A stretch of DNA of 31,698 nt, from NCBI GenBank assembly GCA_001800515.1, contig MGVN01000167.1:1-31698 (forward strand). The letters are read 5' to 3'. Positions 16,420 through 24,178 of this stretch are shown one piece after another. Below the pieces are notes generated by a model. The model made no database searches, was not told where the DNA came from, and worked only from the letters and a program-made list of their open reading frames with translations. Every line of letters starts with the position of its first letter. Within the stretch, counting starts at the first letter, position 1. Made by a program: the position numbers and the translations under genes. The DNA comes from Elusimicrobia bacterium RIFOXYB2_FULL_49_7 (lineage in GTDB: Bacteria > Fibrobacterota > OXYB2-FULL-49-7).

Positions 16420-16992
16420 TTAATAATAAACACACCAATCACCGGAACCGGCCAAACTGTTTCGGGCCGCATTCTTAATCGAATAAAATTTCTTTTCATA
16501 ATAGGTCACTCGAACCCAATCATAGGTACTTGGACCGGCCACAATAAAATGGCCGAAAGCAGCCACCACCACATCCTCTTTGAGCCGCCAGATATAAAAA
16601 AGGTTCTGTTTGGTACTGTCCTGTTGACGGACGCACTGAAGCTGGCTCTCACCATGTTTTTTCTTGAGTTTGCGAACCACGGCCTCGTCGAAGGTCGGAA
16701 GATCCATTTGATCGTACTGGACCTCAACGGCAACCAATCCCTTTTGATGGAAGAAATAGCTTCGTTTTTTTTCAAGACGCCCGACCCCGTTTGAAAAAAC
16801 GGTCCTCAAGGTATCCGGGCCGAACACATTGACCCCATCAAAATAGCAGGGATTCTTAGCTCGTTTGAGGCCATGACAATGCTGTGTAAGTTTTTTCAAT
16901 GAAATACCCCAACGGAGCTTTTCAAAGTCCGCAAAGAGCGGCACACAACATAACGCAATGACGAAAAGAAAAAAGAAGGCGGTCTTTTTCAT
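16420..16992 (-). CDS. Secreted hypothetical protein
   Basis: I do not recognise this family. The 190-residue protein starts MKKTAFFFLFVIALCCVPLF, a good signal peptide with likely cleavage after Ala21. The mature part is rich in Lys, Tyr and Cys. It has four cysteines (in QHCHG, NPCYF, LQCVR, DWCVYY) that could form two disulfides. Features such as DFEKLRWGISLKKLTQ near the mature N-terminus and the (A/V)VEVQYD strand suggest a small mixed fold in the periplasm. A start 8 codons further upstream (17016) is possible, but the chosen start gives the typical Sec signal. The pilin gene lies upstream on the same strand, 107 nt away. Confidence 0.7.
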   Translation of the reverse strand: MKKTAFFFLFVIALCCVPLFADFEKLRWGISLKKLTQHCHGLKRAKNPCYFDGVNVFGPDTLRTVFSNGVGRLEKKRSYFFHQKGLVAVEVQYDQMDLPTFDEAVVRKLKKKHGESQLQCVRQQDSTKQNLFYIWRLKEDVVVAAFGHFIVAGPSTYDWVRVTYYEKKFYSIKNAARNSLAGSGDWCVYY

Positions 16993-17099
16993 GGTTTTCC
17001 CGGATAAACGCTGCAAGTGAAAATAAATTTTTCAAATTCATCCCAGGCAACATATATCTGCCCGACGAAAAAGACCGGGGCGAAATAGGCGTTTGGCGA

Positions 17100-17294
17100 T
17101 TATTTTATTTCTGAGGTCCCGGCATCGATTCCCTCACCTGTGGTGCCTTCCAATTGATTGGCCGTATTGGTAATGCTGTCCGTGACTTTTTTCCCGAAGA
17201 ACTTGAATCCGGCAATAGCCGCAATGGCGACAATGGCCACAATGACAATGTACTCGGTCATGCCCTGACCACAGCGGTTACGAAGTAAATTCAT
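17100..17294 (-). CDS. Flp/type IVb pilin-like protein
   Basis: A 64-residue prepilin. It has a short basic leader (MNLLRNRCGQG), then MTEYIVIVAIVAIAAIAGFKFF (12-33), the hydrophobic pilin helix with the conserved Glu-Tyr pair. A Gly/Thr-rich tail ending TSEIK follows. Cleavage by a prepilin peptidase after Gly11 is expected. Flp pilins are assembled by Tad secretion systems for adhesion. No tad, cpa or prepilin peptidase gene is in this window, so it is an orphan here. The single Cys in the leader would be removed on processing. Confidence 0.85.
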   Translation of the reverse strand: MNLLRNRCGQGMTEYIVIVAIVAIAAIAGFKFFGKKVTDSITNTANQLEGTTGEGIDAGTSEIK

Positions 17295-17366
17295 AGGACT
17301 CCCTGATTAAGGTTTGATTGGACGCTTTATCGGATTGGGAGGAATATGACCGACAGAACGAAAGGC

Positions 17367-17780
17367 TTATCCCGGAAATGATGATTGCAAACACTGAACC
17401 AGGCGGTTCGGCGGTCTGATGGGCCGTCCGTTCCTGCCGGTAAAAGCATGTAGGGTATAACCGGTTACGCAAAGTTGATCGTCACAGAAAATTTCATATT
17501 CTACACGGAGACGGACACCGGTCACCGGCCCCATCCGCGAGTGAACCACAAAAGTCTCACCAAAACGAAGGGGACGCCGATAGTTGACGTGCAGTTCGAA
17601 CAAAGGCAGCAAGATACCCTCCGCTTCCAGCTGATCATAAGGAATACCAAGTGCAATCATCTGTTCCACCCGGGCCTGTTCAAAATAAACGGGGTAGACA
17701 GAGTGGTGAACCCATCCCATCTGATCGGTCTCCGCATACCGGACGGAAATGGGGGTTTGATGTACTGGAGCCATGCTCAT
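17367..17780 (-). CDS. YbgC/FadM-type acyl-CoA thioesterase
   Basis: A 137-residue hotdog-fold thioesterase. The signature RYAETDQMGWVHHSVYPVYF (14-33) contains the catalytic Asp19 and His25, followed by the central helix EQARVEQM. YRRPLRFGETFVV is the usual core strand pair. Family members hydrolyse short- or long-chain acyl-CoA esters; the substrate here cannot be told. A second Met two codons in (17774) is an equally good start, and neither has a clear ribosome-binding site. The tRNA-Ser gene lies 19 nt upstream on the same strand. Confidence 0.9.
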   Translation of the reverse strand: MSMAPVHQTPISVRYAETDQMGWVHHSVYPVYFEQARVEQMIALGIPYDQLEAEGILLPLFELHVNYRRPLRFGETFVVHSRMGPVTGVRLRVEYEIFCDDQLCVTGYTLHAFTGRNGRPIRPPNRLVQCLQSSFPG

Positions 17781-17799
17781 TTCTGCAGAAAAAAAAATG

Positions 17800-17890
17800 C
17801 GGAGAGGGAGGGATTCGAACCCTCGGTGGAGTTATAAGCCCCACACTGATTTAGCAAACCAGCGCACTAAGCCAACTATGCGACCTCTCC
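17800..17890 (-). tRNA. tRNA-Ser(GCT)
   Basis: A class II tRNA. The acceptor arms GGAGAGG/CCTCTCC pair perfectly. The T arm is AGGGTTCGAATCCCT. The anticodon stem CTGGT/ATCAG holds the loop TTGCTAA, giving anticodon GCT for AGC/AGT serine codons. The long variable arm expected for serine is present. The discriminator base is G and CCA is not encoded. An 8-nt T run follows almost directly after the 3' end and may aid termination. Confidence 0.95.
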
Positions 17891-17958
17891 GTGCGTCTGA
17901 TGACAGCGGTAAAAAGATAATTTATTCCGGGATGGGCGGCAACAGAAAGAAGCGGTGT

Positions 17959-18204
17959 TTAAGCGTCGTTTTTTTTCTTGAGCTTCCAGAGTTTGGCGAT
18001 TTCGCCCAAATCAACCTTGACCGTTTTGGCGGCCGCACGGTTTTCGGTTTGAATGCGTTCGTAGACCTCTTCGCGATGTACGATGACGCTCCGGGGTGCA
18101 TCGATGCCGATTTTCACGGAGCGGCCGTCAAGTTCCACAATAGCCACGCGGATATCGTCGCCGATACGGATGGATTCACCGAGTTTTCGCGTCAGTACCA
18201 ACAT
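17959..18204 (-). CDS. csrA: CsrA translational regulator
   Basis: An 81-residue CsrA, an RNA-binding homodimer that blocks translation at ANGGA sites. It starts [18 protein letters not shown] and keeps the RNA-contact residues Leu4 and Arg44 ([11 protein letters not shown], 41-51). The C-terminal extension ending [11 protein letters not shown] is longer than in E. coli (61 residues), as in CsrA proteins controlled by FliW. It follows fliW by 6 nt. AGGAG lies about 10 nt before the ATG, inside the end of fliW. The flagellin leader in this window carries candidate sites. Confidence 0.97.
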   Translation of the reverse strand: MLVLTRKLGESIRIGDDIRVAIVELDGRSVKIGIDAPRSVIVHREEVYERIQTENRAAAKTVKVDLGEIAKLWKLKKKNDA

Positions 18205-18210
18205 GGCCGT

Positions 18211-18627
18211 TCAGCTCCTAATCACCGGTTCCTGAACCGAATAGGTATCCGAATCCAGTACGATTTGCTTGCCGCGGTTCTTTTTTCGGTTCAGAAAAAT
18301 CGGCCCCATGAAATTGGCCGTTGATTCCGCCAGATTCTTGTGCAGCGTGATGATAACCAAAATCATCACCTCTTCCGGATTTGAAAATTCCAGGGATTCG
18401 AGCTGCGTCTTGGATACCGGCGGATTATAATCCGGCCGTATAATCATGGGATTAATGACTGCAAAACGGAGATTGATGTCCGTTACGCAAACCAACCATT
18501 GAAAGGGTTCATGTTCGGGCACTTCAACCAATACGAATTGTTTATGATGCTCGAAACCCGGAATACCATCCGGAAATTGGATGATGTCTTCTTTTTTGAA
18601 AATCAGATTTTCGAATAAATCATTCAT
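18211..18627 (-). CDS. fliW: FliW flagellar assembly factor
   Basis: A 138-residue FliW. Recognisable segments are IQFPDGIPGFEHHKQFVLVE, the PFQWLVCVTDINLRFAVINP core, and the ANFMGPIFLNRKKNRGKQIV segment. FliW binds either CsrA or unassembled flagellin. When flagellin is exported, FliW is free to inhibit CsrA and flagellin is made. The fliW-csrA order is the conserved one. Flagellin is about 14 kb away on the same strand. No clear ribosome-binding site precedes the ATG. Confidence 0.95.
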   Translation of the reverse strand: MNDLFENLIFKKEDIIQFPDGIPGFEHHKQFVLVEVPEHEPFQWLVCVTDINLRFAVINPMIIRPDYNPPVSKTQLESLEFSNPEEVMILVIITLHKNLAESTANFMGPIFLNRKKNRGKQIVLDSDTYSVQEPVIRS

Positions 18628-18647
18628 GACGTTTAAAAATCCCTAAT

Positions 18648-18662
18648 ACAGGGAGTCCCTGT
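18648..18662. promoter_or_regulatory. Perfect 15-nt palindrome upstream of fliW
   Basis: ACAGGGAGTCCCTGT is a perfect inverted repeat around a central G, 21 nt upstream of the fliW ATG. On the minus strand it overlaps TTGACA (plus 18660-18665), a possible -35 element, though no good -10 is found at the right distance. No T run follows, so it is not a terminator. It may be an operator. Confidence 0.4.
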
Positions 18663-18734
18663 CAAGGGAAATCTCCGAAGGGTTAATCCCGAATTAAAGT
18701 CTTTTCCTTCAATTGCATCCGTTTATTCTGAGAT

Positions 18735-18753
18735 ATTATATTCGTAATATAAT
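18735..18753 (+). promoter_or_regulatory. AT-rich inverted repeat with TATAAT before the envelope operon
   Basis: ATTATATT-CGT-AATATAAT is a perfect 8-bp inverted repeat that includes a consensus -10 box TATAAT (18748-18753), about 38 nt upstream of the ATG at 18791. The -35 region is weak. It is the only promoter-like element seen for the five-gene plus-strand operon. A repressor or activator at the repeat is possible. Confidence 0.45.
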
Positions 18754-18790
18754 TTTAATGCCAGGCCCCTTCAGCCAGGCAGGGACTATA

Positions 18791-19474
18791 ATGATGCGTT
18801 CCATACTTCCTCTTTTTTGTCTGATCGTTTATCTCTCCGTTTCCATATCCTTTTCCCTGACCGTAGGCGTCCTCCCCTTTTCCAACAACAGTCTCTCTGA
18901 AAAAGAGGCCCTGGAACCCTTATGCAAAGGATTGGGGGAAATGATGACCACCGAACTGTCCAAAATCAAGTCCCTGAAAATGATAGAACGGACCGATCTG
19001 AACAAGATTATTCAGGAATTGGGCCTTTCCATGTCCGGCCTGACCGATGAATCCGCTGCCCAGAAAGCAGGCAAACTCCTCGGTGCCGACCTTCTCATGA
19101 TGGGCAGCTTCAACCAGGGTTTTGACGGCGAAATGCGAATCGACGCCCGCTTGGTTAACGTAGAGACCGGAGAAACCGTTACGGCCGAGGAAGTGACCGG
19201 CAAAAAAAAGAAGCTCTTCAATCTGATCAAAAAGCTTTCCTTTCAGATTGCCGATGATCTGGATCTCTCCCTGAGCAAAGAAGAGAAAAAGGCCATTAAT
19301 AAATCCGATAATGAAGACCTGAACGCCTTGATGTTCTTTTCAAAAGGACTTGATGCCGAAGATAAAGGCGACTTCAAAACCGCCAAGGAGATGTATGAAA
19401 AAGCCCTGTCCATCAACGATGATTACCGCCAAGCACAGGAAAGACTAACCATCGTCAACAACATTCTTCAATAA
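18791..19474 (+). CDS. CsgG-like secreted protein with C-terminal TPR
   Basis: A 227-residue protein. Residues 1-22 are a signal peptide without a lipobox Cys. Residues 23-160 form a CsgG/TolB-N-like alpha/beta domain (LTVGVLPFSNNSLS, GEMMTTELSKIKSLKMIER, LLGADLLMMGSF). Residues 172-225 form a TPR-like helical pair containing SKGLDAEDKGDFKTAKEMYE. CsgG proteins form outer-membrane export channels (curli) or organise the outer membrane at flagella (FlgO relatives). This one is too short to see the channel-forming hairpins clearly, so a periplasmic accessory role is also possible. The start at 18791 is preferred over an upstream Met at 18713 because it gives a clean signal peptide and has GGGA 6 nt before it. 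First gene of an operon. Confidence 0.75.
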   Translation: MMRSILPLFCLIVYLSVSISFSLTVGVLPFSNNSLSEKEALEPLCKGLGEMMTTELSKIKSLKMIERTDLNKIIQELGLSMSGLTDESAAQKAGKLLGADLLMMGSFNQGFDGEMRIDARLVNVETGETVTAEEVTGKKKKLFNLIKKLSFQIADDLDLSLSKEEKKAINKSDNEDLNALMFFSKGLDAEDKGDFKTAKEMYEKALSINDDYRQAQERLTIVNNILQ

Positions 19475-19500
19475 TATAACTTTAACCCAAAGAAGAGGAT

Positions 19501-21054
19501 ATGAAAACATCCACATTCCTGGCATTCTCTCTGCTGTTTTCAGGCATGGGCATGGGTCTGCTTGCAGAAGAGGTTGCAGACCAACCGGTCATAGCCGCAG
19601 AGGAGACCGTTGCCGCACCGGAAAACGCATCCACAACCACATCCACCCCTGCACCGGCCGTTCAACCCAAGGCCGCCCCTGTGGTGGACATCAAACCCAT
19701 GATGCAGACCGTTAAAAGCAATTTCAAGAAGGAAAATTTCGAAGCAGCCGACAAAGCCGTGGACATGGCCCTTGAGCTCAAGCCGGATGACTTTGAAGCC
19801 AACAAATACAAAGGCATGTGCCAATACAAACTGGGCAACCTGGATGCGGCTGAAAAAGCCTTCAAACTGGCCTGGACCGCGGACAGCAAAGATGCGGAAC
19901 TGGTCTTTTATGTCGGTTCCCTCCAGGATAAAAAAGGTAATTCCCTGGCCGCAGAAAAACAATTCCTTCGCTATAAGGAATTCGGTATTTTCAATGGCTA
20001 TGCCTCCAAGATGAAGAAATATGCCTCCTATGTCAGTGCCAAGGCAGCCAAGCAACGCGCCGCTCAGGCACTGCAACAGGAAGCAAGCCTGGATGCTACA
20101 AACATCGCGCCCAATTCCGTGGCTGTTGTCACCTTTGCCAACACCGGATCCGATAAAGATTTGGATCCGCTCCAGAAAGGGTTGGCTGAAATGGTGGCCA
20201 CGGATCTGTCCAAGGTTGAACGGCTCAAGGTCATTGAGCGTGTTCAAATGCAGGCGCTGGTGAATGAAATGGCATTAGGTCAGACCGGCCTTCTGGAAGA
20301 AAAAAACGCGGAACGGTTCGGCAAGCTGGTGGGTGCAGAAAAGGTAGTGAACGGCTCCTTTGCAAGCAATGACAATGCCACCATCAAGATGGATGCCGGC
20401 TTTGCAGATGTCAAGAACGGCGAACTGAAAGCCATTGAATCGCAGAACGGACAACTCGCCGATATTTTCAAACTGGAAAAAGCATTAGTGCTTAAAGTCG
20501 TGGATCAAATGGGCATTGTGCTGACCGACAAAGAGCGCAAGGCTATTGCCAAAGTTCCGACCGAGAATGTTCTTGCCTTCCTGTCTTATTCCAAGGGGCT
20601 GGATGCGGAAGACAAAGGCGACTTTGCCACCGCTCAAGGCTTGTACGCCGAAGCCGTCAAAGCGGATCCCAAGTTTTCTCAGGCGCAGACTGCGGCCAAT
20701 GCAGCAGGCGTCAAGAACGATTGTTCCAAGTCCGGAGATTTGACCAAAGTGACCGCCTCGGCACCCGTAGGTGGAGGTAGTGAAATTACGACACCCGTGT
20801 ATACCATCAATAATCTGAACTTTTCAGCCAGAGGGACCATTTCACTTTACACCCTCAATTCTGTGAATTCCTCTTTTATGCCGGAAAAGGCCGTTTCAGT
20901 TGCCACAGAAGTTCTTGGCAGTAATCTTCTCGCCATTCCTAAAAGCAGCGGCAACATTGAAAGAATCTCCTACATCGATGCCTTTGGATTGGGCTTTGGC
21001 TCCGCATCCGCAAAAGTGAAAATCTCCGCACCCATCCCGGACGACGGAAATTAA
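19501..21054 (+). CDS. TPR-CsgG-TPR multidomain secreted protein
   Basis: A 517-residue protein and a larger paralogue of the gene before it. It has a signal peptide (1-22), a Pro/Ala/Thr-rich linker (23-62) and TPR repeats (about 66-175: EAADKAVDMALELKPDDFEA, LGNLDAAEKAFKLAW). The CsgG-like domain follows (205-345: NSVAVVTFANTGSD, MVATDLSKVERLKVIERVQM, LVGAEKVVNGSF). A second TPR unit (362-400) carries SKGLDAEDKGDFATAQGLYA, nearly identical to the motif in the upstream gene. The C-terminal 100 residues are unique, Ser/Gly/Asn-rich and beta-like. AGAGGAT precedes the ATG. The TPRs suggest binding of partner proteins in the periplasm. The exact role is unknown. Confidence 0.8.
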   Translation: MKTSTFLAFSLLFSGMGMGLLAEEVADQPVIAAEETVAAPENASTTTSTPAPAVQPKAAPVVDIKPMMQTVKSNFKKENFEAADKAVDMALELKPDDFEANKYKGMCQYKLGNLDAAEKAFKLAWTADSKDAELVFYVGSLQDKKGNSLAAEKQFLRYKEFGIFNGYASKMKKYASYVSAKAAKQRAAQALQQEASLDATNIAPNSVAVVTFANTGSDKDLDPLQKGLAEMVATDLSKVERLKVIERVQMQALVNEMALGQTGLLEEKNAERFGKLVGAEKVVNGSFASNDNATIKMDAGFADVKNGELKAIESQNGQLADIFKLEKALVLKVVDQMGIVLTDKERKAIAKVPTENVLAFLSYSKGLDAEDKGDFATAQGLYAEAVKADPKFSQAQTAANAAGVKNDCSKSGDLTKVTASAPVGGGSEITTPVYTINNLNFSARGTISLYTLNSVNSSFMPEKAVSVATEVLGSNLLAIPKSSGNIERISYIDAFGLGFGSASAKVKISAPIPDDGN

Positions 21055-21069
21055 GAAAGGTCATAAACA

Positions 21070-22200
21070 ATGAAACCAATATTCGTATTTCTTCTCTTTT
21101 TAACCATGACACTGCAAGGGCAGTGGGTTAGAAATCCCTATCTGGATGCAGGATTCTATTTCAAACATGCCTCGGCAGGGGAACAAAACGCCACACTTCT
21201 GGCCTTGCCGACCATTTACTCCTTTTCGATGAACGATCAGCTTTCCTTGGACGCCATCACCACCCCGACCCTGGCAACCTCAAGCGAAGACAATTCATCC
21301 ATTCTTCGAGTCTCCAACACAAAATTCCGTGCAAGCTATGTCTACAAAGAACTGTTAATCGGAACATTCGGACTGAAGCTTCCAACGGGAACAAACCAGT
21401 TTACAGAAGAGCAGACCACTTCCGCCGGCGGAATCGCCACAAGACAATTGGCCTTTAAGAATGCGAACATCTATAATTCGCTGGATGTGTCTGCCGGAAT
21501 TTCCTCTTGCTTGGCCTTCAAGGACATCGGGCCGGGAGATCTCAGTGTGGGCTTAGGCTTCTCTTATCTATTCAAGGGGCCTTATACACCCAAGGAAGTA
21601 CCCGATGCCTCCTTCAGCCCGGGCAACGAATTTAACACCTCTATTGCTGCGGAATATATCTTTATTGCAGCGGATCGTAAAATTACCTCCTTATTTGATT
21701 TGGGTTTTACCGTTTACGGAAGCGATGAATTAGAAGACGGTCCCACCATCGAAGCAGGTCTCAAGGTCAATTGGGCGCTTTTCCTGGCCACGGAAGTCAT
21801 CGACAAATTGCCTGCAAGCCTTCGACTGGCGAATTATAAAAAAGGCGCAAGCACAACAGATCGGGACGGACAAACCACCAAAGGGTCCGATGCCAGTGAT
21901 ATTGTTTTCACGCTGAAAGCCGCCATTCCGGTCGAAGCGCTTGACGTCTATCAACCCTTCGGCTCACTTTCCCTGGCAAGCTACGAAGGTGAAAAAAGCG
22001 GCATAGGCGATGCCTTTATCGCAACTATCGGAACCGGTGGTTCTTATCGCATCAGCGAACACCTTTTTACCGGTGCCGAACTGGGATTGGATTTTGGTTC
22101 GATGACCGGACTCGAACTTGACGATGATAATAAACCCAAGATGAAGGACCAATCCGTTTTCGGGATTGAGGTTTCCGGCAATCTTCAATACAAGTTCTAA
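21070..22200 (+). CDS. Outer-membrane beta-barrel protein, unknown family
   Basis: A 376-residue protein with signal peptide MKPIFVFLLFLTMTLQG (1-17). The body shows many amphipathic strands (LLIGTFGLKLPTGTNQF, LSVGLGFSYLFKGPYT, SLFDLGFTVYGSDE, HLFTGAELGLDFGSM) and the C-terminal strand VSGNLQYKF ends in Phe, the barrel-assembly signal. This resembles the MetA-pathway/phenol-degradation (transporter-like) barrel proteins in layout, but I cannot assign a substrate. It follows the TPR-CsgG gene by 15 nt with AAGG as ribosome-binding site, and precedes a lipoprotein by 11 nt. Confidence 0.75.
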   Translation: MKPIFVFLLFLTMTLQGQWVRNPYLDAGFYFKHASAGEQNATLLALPTIYSFSMNDQLSLDAITTPTLATSSEDNSSILRVSNTKFRASYVYKELLIGTFGLKLPTGTNQFTEEQTTSAGGIATRQLAFKNANIYNSLDVSAGISSCLAFKDIGPGDLSVGLGFSYLFKGPYTPKEVPDASFSPGNEFNTSIAAEYIFIAADRKITSLFDLGFTVYGSDELEDGPTIEAGLKVNWALFLATEVIDKLPASLRLANYKKGASTTDRDGQTTKGSDASDIVFTLKAAIPVEALDVYQPFGSLSLASYEGEKSGIGDAFIATIGTGGSYRISEHLFTGAELGLDFGSMTGLELDDDNKPKMKDQSVFGIEVSGNLQYKF

Positions 22201-22211
22201 GGAGCTGCACA

Positions 22212-23057
22212 ATGTTAAAATTTATCCTATTTCTAAGCCTTGCATCCCTCTGCTTTCTGGGCTGTGATAAAAAGGGAACCGAGCCCGTCCCGGCAGACGG
22301 ACTGAAAACAATTTCCATCGGCTCATCGGATCGGTTCGTCGGAGATTTGAATAAAATCTTTCCCGGCAACATCGTCACCAAACTGAATGGCGTCATGGTC
22401 GACCAAGATTCCATCAAGCAGTCCAAATTGGGCAAGACACAAGCGCTTATTCAATTCGACGAAGTGAAATTCATGGTCTTCTGGTGGGACTTTATGTCCA
22501 TGGCGTACAACGACGAGCCATCGAATGCCTGCGCCGAGGAAATGGCGCGTGCCAAGGCCTTGGAAGGAAAAAACGTTTTAAAATTTGAAGATCTTCTTGC
22601 CGGATACAGCACTTCCCGCTACACACCCATTGCCTCCAGCGGCTCGTTGGCTAAATCCGGTGATTCCGTTCAAGGTTCCATTTCCATCAAGCCGGGAATC
22701 AATACGGTGGTCATCTTTTTCATCAAAAACGGTCAGGTCTTCTGGGCGGAAACCAACCTGTATCTTTACATCAGCGCTCTGATACCCGAGGAAGAGGCGG
22801 GATATTTTGAAGATGGCTGGATGACCGATTACTGGTTCGACGAGGAAACCTCCGTCTATTCTGATAACAACTTGGCCGTGGACTCCGCCTACGCTCCGCA
22901 TAGCTGGAGTTATACCTATTCCGATACGGCCCAATACCATTTCATTATGGCTTGGTATCCGGTCTGGATACTGACAGGGTCAAATTCCTGGGAACTGGGC
23001 GCACCGGCAGATTGGATAGAAAAGTATTCCTATGTTTGCAACGATCCCGCACTATGA
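22212..23057 (+). CDS. Lipoprotein of unknown function
   Basis: A 281-residue protein with a lipoprotein signal (MLKFILFLSLASLCFLGC, lipidated Cys18). Asp19 at position +2 would favour inner-membrane retention under the E. coli Lol rule, though that rule does not hold in all phyla. The mature part is acidic and very rich in Trp and Tyr, with clusters such as VFWWDFMSMAYND and DGWMTDYWFDEETSVYSDNN, and no family is recognised. AAGGAG lies 8 nt before the ATG. The stop overlaps the rmuC start by 4 nt (ATGA). Confidence 0.75.
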   Translation: MLKFILFLSLASLCFLGCDKKGTEPVPADGLKTISIGSSDRFVGDLNKIFPGNIVTKLNGVMVDQDSIKQSKLGKTQALIQFDEVKFMVFWWDFMSMAYNDEPSNACAEEMARAKALEGKNVLKFEDLLAGYSTSRYTPIASSGSLAKSGDSVQGSISIKPGINTVVIFFIKNGQVFWAETNLYLYISALIPEEEAGYFEDGWMTDYWFDEETSVYSDNNLAVDSAYAPHSWSYTYSDTAQYHFIMAWYPVWILTGSNSWELGAPADWIEKYSYVCNDPAL

Positions 23058-24178
23058 CACCTCAACTCCTTTCGATTGTTATTCTGTTTCTCCTGGCAGT
23101 CATCTTTCTTTATGTTTTTCTTAAAACCCGGCGTCCGGACAACGCCCTCTTCCTCCTGCAACAGCAACTCGAATCCCTGAAAATAAAACTGGAAGAGGAA
23201 TCCTCGGAACGTAACCGGCTCTTCTCGGATTCTGTGCTCCGGCTTCAGGAATCCTTAGGCCTGAACATGCGGAACGTAACGGATGGCATCAACACCCGGC
23301 TTGGGGAGAACAAAGATGTCATCAATGGTACCAACAAACGGCTGGACGATGCTGCCAAATTTATGATGGAACTCCAGAAACGGCTGGCTGTACTGGGCGA
23401 AAAGACCGATTCCCTATCAACCATCGGAAAAGACATCAGCCGCCTCTCGGATATCTTCCAATCCCCCAAACTGCGCGGCAACCTGGGTGAACTCATTCTG
23501 GAACGTATCCTCGAACAAATGCTCCCGCGCGAACTCTACACCCTGCAACACGCCTTTGCGGATAACTCCAAGGTGGATGCGGTCATCAAACTGGCTGACA
23601 AGTTAGTGCCCGTGGACGCCAAATTCCCGCTGGAAAACTTTCGTCGTTTCTACGATTCCTCGCTGACCGATGAACAAAAAGCCCGATTCAAAAAAGAATT
23701 CTCCTCGGATGTCAAAAAACATCTGGATAAGATTGCGGACAAGTACATCAAACCGGGCGAAGGCACCTTTGACTTTGCCCTGATGTACATCCCCTCTGAA
23801 ACCATTTATTACGAAATCATCACTCAGGACGAACAGATTCCGGAAGGCAACACCCTGCTCGATCATGCCCGGAAACGAAAAGTCATCCCAGTCTCCCCCA
23901 ACTCATTTTATGCCTATTTGCAGGTCATTGTCTTCGGGTTGCGCGGCATGGAGATTGAGAAGAATGCGGTTGAACTGCAGGAACGGCTGAAACGGATTCA
24001 GGCGGATTTTGCCCTCTTTTTCGACCACTTTTCGAACATCGGGACTAAAATTGATTTATTACGCAAGGAATATGACCAGGCAGGCAAACGGTTTGAACTG
24101 ATGGACCGACGCATGTCGAAAATTACCGGTTCGGAAAGCGTTTCGGATGGACCGGATAAGGAAGAAAATCCCGTCTAA
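23054..24178 (+). CDS. rmuC: RmuC-family DNA recombination protein
   Basis: A 374-residue RmuC. A single membrane helix (4-23) is followed by a coiled coil (about 30-130) and the PD-(D/E)XK-like RmuC domain (about 140-350: [60 protein letters not shown]). RmuC limits DNA inversion/rearrangement in E. coli and is implicated in nuclease-based defence of the genome. The start at 23054 is chosen because it begins at the membrane helix and overlaps the lipoprotein stop by ATGA; longer in-frame starts lie inside that gene. Its stop codon overlaps the convergent clpX stop. Confidence 0.93.
   Translation: MTPQLLSIVILFLLAVIFLYVFLKTRRPDNALFLLQQQLESLKIKLEEESSERNRLFSDSVLRLQESLGLNMRNVTDGINTRLGENKDVINGTNKRLDDAAKFMMELQKRLAVLGEKTDSLSTIGKDISRLSDIFQSPKLRGNLGELILERILEQMLPRELYTLQHAFADNSKVDAVIKLADKLVPVDAKFPLENFRRFYDSSLTDEQKARFKKEFSSDVKKHLDKIADKYIKPGEGTFDFALMYIPSETIYYEIITQDEQIPEGNTLLDHARKRKVIPVSPNSFYAYLQVIVFGLRGMEIEKNAVELQERLKRIQADFALFFDHFSNIGTKIDLLRKEYDQAGKRFELMDRRMSKITGSESVSDGPDKEENPV

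Noticed and set aside
17320..17345. CCGATAA on the minus strand upstream of the pilin gene as a sigma-28 -10 box
   Set aside because: No TAAA -35 element at 15 nt spacing; single-box matches are expected by chance.
19540..20247. 235-codon open frame antisense to the TPR-CsgG gene
   Set aside because: Gly/Phe/His-rich mirror translation of an alanine/lysine-rich gene; no ribosome-binding site or family match.
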